Shown here: positions 14,731-18,167 of the stretch, piece by piece
How positions within the stretch are numbered: position 1 is the first letter of the stretch
Layout: the number at the start of each line of letters is the position of its first letter
Source of the DNA: Pirellulales bacterium
GTDB lineage: Bacteria > Planctomycetota > Planctomycetia > Pirellulales > JAICIG01
DNA length: 18,167 nt
Direction: 5' to 3'
Assembly (NCBI GenBank): GCA_025924495.1
Contig: JAICIG010000129.1
Coordinates: 1 to 18,167, forward strand
Made by a program: the position numbers and the translations under genes
The notes under the pieces: model-generated
What the model was told of the DNA's origin: nothing
The model's database searches: none
The model's input: only the letters and a program-made list of their open reading frames with translations

Positions 14731-15603
14731 CTACTCTGCAGCCTCGTCTTTCTTCGCTCCGGAAGGTTGCTCGTCCGATGGTAGAGAGTTTGCCGGCTCC
14801 GCATCGTCTTGGCTTGCCTCGGTTTTAACGTCGCCGTCCTTTTCTTCTCCGGCCGGTTTGGCTTTCTTCCCTTTCGAGCCGCCGAACGTATTCGAGTCGA
14901 GTTGAATTTGTGGCTGGAAGGGATGCTCTTCCAACTTGCTGGTATCGAAGGGCAGTTTACTGCCCGTCGGGCTGGAACCGGCAGCGGGCTTCTTCCGCGG
15001 TTCCTGTTTGGCAAACCAGTCGTAAAACTGCTTCGTCGCCGGTTTGTCGAGATCGGCCAGGCGTTGCTTTGCCTGCGTCGAGAAGGCGCCGTCGGGCCAG
15101 TTCGTCACGACGTCTTCGTATTGCGCACGAGCCTTGTCCAATTCATTTTGCGACTCGAAGGCCTCGCCTAGACCAAACGTCGCCCGCTCGACCAGCAGCG
15201 AACCGCGAGGTGCGTTGTGGATCACGAACTCGTAGGCTTCCGCCGCTTCCTTCAGAGCCTCTTGGCCCCCTGTGCGATCCTCGAACAGGGCATCGACCCC
15301 TTTCGCCAATTGCAGGTCGCCCAGCGTCAATCGCGACCATAGACCGGCCGGCGATTTGGGATAAGCCTCAGCCACGTTCCGCAAACTGTCGGGCTCGTTA
15401 CGGGCATTGAAATAGCTGTCCCAGGTGCGCTCACTTTGGGCCTCTGATTTACGCGACCAGTAGACGATCGCGAAAACCACCGCGATCACGGCGAAAACGG
15501 TGCCCCAGATGGCGGTCGAGTAAGGCTTGAGCTCCTCGATCTTGTCGCCCATCCAGTCGGCCAGGTCGTTCTTCGCTAGTTCGTGCCGCCGCTCAGTTTT
15601 CAT
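14731..15603 (-). CDS. Membrane-anchored TPR protein, YfgM-like topology
   Basis: The 290-residue protein has a charged cytoplasmic N-terminus (1-28), one transmembrane helix at about 31-49, then a TPR-containing region (about 75-200; AYEFVIHNAPRGSLLVERATFGLGEAFES, AQYEDVVTNWP), and a low-complexity acidic, lysine- and serine-rich tail. This layout matches YfgM, the SecYEG- and PpiD-associated TPR protein, though the tail is extra. It probably faces the periplasm and holds a chaperone or assembly partner. ATG 15603 is preferred to the open frame to 15675, because the cytoplasmic anchor starts there; the ribosome site AGGCAA is weak. It may be the first gene of a run with rluD and the FAH gene. 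Confidence 0.82.
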   Translation of the reverse strand: MKTERRHELAKNDLADWMGDKIEELKPYSTAIWGTVFAVIAVVFAIVYWSRKSEAQSERTWDSYFNARNEPDSLRNVAEAYPKSPAGLWSRLTLGDLQLAKGVDALFEDRTGGQEALKEAAEAYEFVIHNAPRGSLLVERATFGLGEAFESQNELDKARAQYEDVVTNWPDGAFSTQAKQRLADLDKPATKQFYDWFAKQEPRKKPAAGSSPTGSKLPFDTSKLEEHPFQPQIQLDSNTFGGSKGKKAKPAGEEKDGDVKTEASQDDAEPANSLPSDEQPSGAKKDEAAE

Positions 15604-15766
15604 GTCTGCATTGCCTGAAGTAGGACAAAGACTCAGCAAACCGGAAGTATAGGGCTGTAGTCCGAACCTCGTCAAGGTCTACAACTTACGACGCAGGCAC
15701 AGCGGCGGCTGGAAAGGCAAGGCAGCAGCATGATGCCCGCGAAGGAGCCGTTCGTCGCTCAGGGGA

Positions 15767-15789
15767 ACACAGACTTCTGTCTTCTGTGT
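15767..15789 (-). terminator. Candidate stem-loop just beyond the 15805-16488 gene
   Basis: ACACAGA (15767-15773) and TCTGTGT (15783-15789) are perfect reverse complements around a 9-base loop. The hairpin begins about 15 bases after the stop codon of the minus-strand gene. It lacks a clear U-run afterwards, so intrinsic termination is only tentative. Confidence 0.35.
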
Positions 15790-15804
15790 CGCGTTTAACG
15801 CCAA

Positions 15805-16488
15805 TCAGGACAACGAGCCTTTGACGACGCTGTCGAGGATCGTGCCTCGAAAGCTTAGAGAGATCGCCTGATCGCCCGCGCCAAGACTGAAATCAAAACT
15901 TAAGGCTTCGCCCGTTCGCACGGCTTGTTCGATGGCGACTTCTTCCCCATCTGGCGCCACCAAGGTTCCGCTGATACGGCCGTTTTCGTCCGTCAGCTTC
16001 AGGCTCGATTCGAACTCGTCGCCTTCGTCCGAAGCGACGACCAACTTGTAGATCTTGGTTGTCGCTTTGGGCGCCGCTGCCGGACGAGCGGGCGCCGGCG
16101 CGGTGCTCGTTTGAGCTTGGCGCGGCGCTGGCGGGGCCTTCTGTTCTTCGTCCGCGTCCCAGGAAAAGATCTTGGCCGCCTTGTCGCTTTCGCCGCGCTG
16201 CAGTTGGCCGAGCACCCCCAAGACGCTCTCGTTCATCGGCAGCTCGCGCATTAGGCGTTCCAACGTCGCCGCAGGAATCATCGTGCTGTACGCGCCGGGA
16301 CCGCTTTCCAGCAGCTTTCCTTTCTGGTTGTAAATGGCCCAGTAGATGGTGCGAGCGTGGCGCTTCGCGTTGTCGGCGATTTTCGAGGCGTCGCGACCCT
16401 TCGTGCGATTGCCATTGATCCGATAGAGATCGGCTCGCTCGAACGTGAGAGCCAACACGTTCCAATCTTTGCCTAACAGAAAGCTCAT
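15805..16488 (-). CDS. Hypothetical two-domain protein with Pro/Ala linker
   Basis: The 227-residue protein is not one I recognise by name. Residues 1-112 are a mixed helical domain (MSFLLGKDWNVLALTFE, IYWAIYNQKGKLL). Residues 113-142 are a proline-, alanine- and threonine-rich linker. Residues 143-227 are a beta-rich module, in the style of small lipocalin-like domains that planctomycete hydrolases often carry at the C-terminus (alternating G..SGTL..PDG..V and LSFRGTI). No signal peptide or transmembrane helix is seen, so it is probably cytoplasmic. ATG 16488 is supported by AGGAG eight bases upstream. It is divergent from the small membrane proteins and stands alone upstream of the TPR/rluD run, 201 bp away. 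Function unknown. Confidence 0.75.
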   Translation of the reverse strand: MSFLLGKDWNVLALTFERADLYRINGNRTKGRDASKIADNAKRHARTIYWAIYNQKGKLLESGPGAYSTMIPAATLERLMRELPMNESVLGVLGQLQRGESDKAAKIFSWDADEEQKAPPAPRQAQTSTAPAPARPAAAPKATTKIYKLVVASDEGDEFESSLKLTDENGRISGTLVAPDGEEVAIEQAVRTGEALSFDFSLGAGDQAISLSFRGTILDSVVKGSLS

Positions 16489-16760
16489 AAACGGTCTCCT
16501 GCAACGCGCCCACCATACTCGACGCGCCGTCGGGGTGCAACGATTATAGCGAGGCGAGCAGCTATGCCGATTTTTGCGGATTATTGGCCAGACTTTTCGG
16601 ACAACTTACGAGCTGTGCGTGGTTCGAGGCTCGAGCGAATGCCAGCCGTCGGCGGCGTCTGCGGGATGCCGATCAAGGATTTTGCGTCGGGCGGATTCTT
16701 GGCCTATGTTTTTCTTGGCTCAATTCTCAGCTCCTTGTTCTCTCACATCTCAGGCGAGCT
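16489..16760. other. Divergent region upstream of the small membrane proteins
   Basis: This 272-bp region is flanked by the minus gene at 16488 and the plus gene at 16761. It contains a 74-residue open frame (16564-16788) with a hydrophobic end, which I do not support as a gene. GATTATAG at 16542-16549 could be part of a -10, but no matching -35 is clear. Confidence 0.3.
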
Positions 16761-17018
16761 ATGGTTACTTCTCTATTTGGCGACTTAGTGTTTTCGGGCC
16801 TGCCGACTACGGTGGCGGTCGCCGCGGTCGGGGCATTTGCTTATCTGGCTGGTTTAATGTCGCGGTTGGACGAGGTGCCGCCCGAGCAACTTCGCGATCT
16901 GGATCACACCTGGCAGGATGGCGCCGAGTGGGCCGAGATGACGGACGAAGTTCTCGCCGTCACTCGCAAAGCGCTCAAAGATTCGCGCCGGCTCACCGAA
17001 GCGGCACAGGTCGAATAA
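16761..17018 (+). CDS. Mini membrane protein A, resembling the N-terminal anchor of planctomycete GGDEF proteins
   Basis: The 85-residue protein has a short N-terminus with LFGDLVF, one transmembrane helix (about 14-33, starting LPTTVAVAAV), then a charged helical segment (DEVLAVTRKALKDSRRL). It aligns along almost its whole length with the protein at 17165-17491 (LP[TS]TVA, GYL/AYL, then TD[ED]VL..TR.AL...RR). I recall a similar anchor-helix layout at the N-terminus of planctomycete diguanylate cyclases, but no GGDEF domain is present here. ATG 16761 is chosen because paralogue B starts at the same relative place; GGCGAG lies just upstream. The frame upstream (open to 16584) has no similarity. 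Function unknown; a membrane adaptor is a guess. Confidence 0.55.
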   Translation: MVTSLFGDLVFSGLPTTVAVAAVGAFAYLAGLMSRLDEVPPEQLRDLDHTWQDGAEWAEMTDEVLAVTRKALKDSRRLTEAAQVE

Positions 17019-17027
17019 TCCGGATAA

Positions 17028-17114
17028 TTGATCGCTGCGCGGATCGCGGCTGCCGCATTCGCAATGCTCAATTCGCGCCGGCTGCCCGATGCCCGTGAGC
17101 TAAGTTTTAGGTAG
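17028..17114 (+). pseudogene. Possible vestige of a further copy of the mini-protein C-terminus
   Basis: ATTCGCGCCGGCT at 17071-17083 exactly repeats 16981-16993, the codons for the SRRL motif of mini protein A. In the matching frame the segment reads IAAAAFAMLNSRRLPDA before a stop at 17112-17114, loosely like LAVTRKALKDSRRLTEA. It has no start or anchor. It may be debris from tandem duplication, or a short chance repeat. Confidence 0.25.
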
Positions 17115-17164
17115 GGCTGCACAGGGGCCTCTACCTTCGACATGCGGACTCAAGGGCGCTGGCA

Positions 17165-17491
17165 GTGTTCAATGCAATTTTCGGCGGCGAGTTGATGTTC
17201 CCGGCCTTGCCCTCGACGGTCGCCTTGGCGATGGTCGCGCTCTTGGGCTATCTGGTTGGCCGCGGTTCTCGCCGGCACAAGACCGACGCGGCACAGGCCC
17301 GCCGGCATCTCGATCAAGCTCTCGGCGACGCCAGGCTTCTGGAGCAGCTTACGGATGACGTATTACTGGCCACGCGTCATGCATTGGATGAGTGTCGCCG
17401 GTTCTCTCCTTCGCATGGCGAGCAAGAGCAGAGCCTGCGGTTGCCGTCGGTCGCTCAAAACCGCAGTTGCCGCCAGACAACCTCTTCTTAG
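17165..17491 (+). CDS. Mini membrane protein B, paralogue of A
   Basis: The 108-residue protein has IFGGELMF, a transmembrane helix at about 16-35 (starting LPSTVALAMV), a basic stretch GRGSRRHK, then a helical region HLDQALGDARLLEQLTDDVLLATRHALDECRRF. This last part has the heptad-like pattern I remember linking the anchor to GGDEF domains in planctomycetes (R.L..A...A..LE.....V...L..H...V.RF). About 20 low-complexity residues follow before the stop. The GTG start at 17165 is preferred over ATG 17195, because the upstream residues align with protein A. No GGDEF continuation is seen in any frame to 17844. It lies 353 bp upstream of the second csrA. Function unknown. Confidence 0.55.
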   Translation: MFNAIFGGELMFPALPSTVALAMVALLGYLVGRGSRRHKTDAAQARRHLDQALGDARLLEQLTDDVLLATRHALDECRRFSPSHGEQEQSLRLPSVAQNRSCRQTTSS

Positions 17492-17844
17492 CCGCTCTCT
17501 CGCGACGGACGCGTAGGGTTGTTGGCCGCGTTCCTCGCGGAAAGGTTTGGCTGAATTGCCTCGGCGGGTCTTCCCATTCCCGGGGGCGCCCGCAAAGTTT
17601 GTTCAATCTCACGCGAGTTCGAACGGCGCCTGGCAAGATTTGCGGCTTCTCGCGATTACAAACTTGCTTGTAACAAACGTACACTAGCGGTGCTAGCAAT
17701 CGCAGCTCCGTTTTGGCGTAAGTTGCTATTGCAGCGCCTCTTTCGGCCGAATCGCAATTGGTCCTTGACCTCTTGGCACAGGCGCTGCTTTACAGTGCCT
17801 GCGGTGCGAGACGAGGCCTTCTACCAAAGCAAAGGAGTGTTGTC
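17492..17844. other. Long intergenic region upstream of the second csrA
   Basis: This 353-bp region has no supported gene. It holds two small inverted repeats: TTACAA 17656-17661 / TTGTAA 17668-17673, and CTAGC 17684-17688 / GCTAG 17692-17696. It also holds the sigma-54-like element at 17774-17789 and an AAAGGAG ribosome site at 17831-17837. The AT-rich palindromes sit 80-120 bp upstream of that element, where an enhancer-binding activator would be expected. Confidence 0.45.
17774..17789 (+). promoter_or_regulatory. Sigma-54-like (-24/-12) promoter element upstream of the second csrA
   Basis: The site is TGGCACAGGCGCTGCT: a -24 TGGCAC exactly as in the consensus, the GG and GC pairs separated by 10 bases, and CTGCT at -12 in place of TTGCW. 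It differs from consensus at two positions. A start near 17800 would give a leader of about 45 nt before the ATG at 17845. Confidence 0.45.
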
Positions 17845-18167
17845 ATGCTGGTCCTGACACGCAAAACGCAGCAGCAAATCCAAATTGGAAACAATATCGT
17901 GATCACCATTCTCCATGTGAAGGGACAGGCGGTTCGCGTCGGCATTGAAGCGCCGCGCGACGTCCGCGTCATCCGCTCGGAGATCAACGACAAACCGGCT
18001 GAGGCGGACGCGGCGGTCGCTGTCGCTCCGGCGGAAATGACGCGAAGCCGACGTGCGACCACTCGGGTGCCCGGCAGCGAGTTGACGGAGCCCAAACCGT
18101 TTTCGTCGCCCGACGCCGAACAGCTCGACCATGTCGGAGAGTCGCACGGGCTGTTTCCGCACCTGCG
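17845..18167 (+). CDS. csrA: Carbon storage regulator CsrA, long-tailed paralogue (3' end beyond window)
   Basis: The visible 107 residues start with a CsrA domain ([20 protein letters not shown]30[17 protein letters not shown]) that keeps RNA-binding L4 and R44. It differs from the usual sequence at Q10 (usually Glu) and N16 (usually Asp). From residue 48 on there is an alanine-, proline- and charge-rich tail of at least 60 residues; common CsrA proteins end near residue 60-75. The ATG at 17845 has AAAGGAG eight bases upstream, which itself includes an AAGGA word that CsrA could bind. It runs opposite to the other csrA 8.2 kb away. The window ends before the stop codon, so total length is unknown. 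The role of the tail is not deducible. Confidence 0.92.
   Translation, partial: MLVLTRKTQQQIQIGNNIVITILHVKGQAVRVGIEAPRDVRVIRSEINDKPAEADAAVAVAPAEMTRSRRATTRVPGSELTEPKPFSSPDAEQLDHVGESHGLFPHL

Noticed and set aside
16564..16788. 74-residue open frame with hydrophobic end and a GGCGAG upstream
   Set aside because: No similarity to either neighbour, overlaps the better-supported mini protein A in another frame; kept out as a gene.
17392..17673. Frameshifted GGDEF domain after mini protein B
   Set aside because: All three plus frames were read; none shows GGDEF or cyclase motifs, so it is not a simple frameshift of a longer gene.
1..18167. tRNA or rRNA genes, CRISPR arrays, transposases, toxin-antitoxin or phage-defence genes
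   Set aside because: None could be recognised by reading both strands; short RNA genes without strong sequence signals could still be missed.

Overview
The window (about 18.2 kb, GC-rich) looks like chromosomal DNA from a planctomycete, probably Pirellulales-like. The grounds are a DUF1571-type lipoprotein-sorting-like protein, several secreted TPR and Gfo/Idh/MocA proteins, a short dispersed palindromic repeat scattered between genes, and two small proteins that look like the membrane anchor of planctomycete GGDEF proteins. This assignment rests on family recognition, not on a marker gene. I see no rRNA, tRNA, CRISPR array, transposase or phage gene.

Layout. 167-3322 (-): a 1051-residue secreted TPR protein. 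3584-5713 (+): a TerC-family membrane protein and a sugar-nucleotide epimerase. 5709-5797: a head-to-head pair of 31-bp repeats. 5837-6979 (+): a GH2-like beta-sandwich protein with no recognisable catalytic site. 7004-8137 (-): a COG0523/CobW-type GTPase. 8225-8350: a structured segment bounded by a 15-bp direct repeat. 8342-9487 (+): a DegT-type PLP enzyme. 9462-9656 (-): a compact csrA with a long leader. 9952-10395 (+): a Nudix hydrolase. 10457-11461 (-): a secreted Gfo/Idh/MocA oxidoreductase. 11788-12681 (+): a DUF1571 protein. 12716-15603 (-): an FAH-family enzyme, an RluD-type pseudouridine synthase and a membrane-anchored TPR protein, possibly co-transcribed. 15805-16488 (-): an unrecognised two-part protein. 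16761-17491 (+): two paralogous mini membrane proteins. 17845 to the window end (+): a second csrA with a long C-terminal tail.

Most of the genes are housekeeping or accessory metabolism with no single common pathway. The most interesting thread is regulatory. Two divergent csrA paralogues lie within 8.4 kb, and each has a GG-N10-GC (sigma-54, -24/-12 type) element upstream. The first also has a leader carrying four ANGGA motifs and a hairpin, which suggests CsrA autoregulation. The second sits just downstream of two tandem proteins that resemble GGDEF-protein membrane anchors without the GGDEF domain. A link between these parts is inference only.
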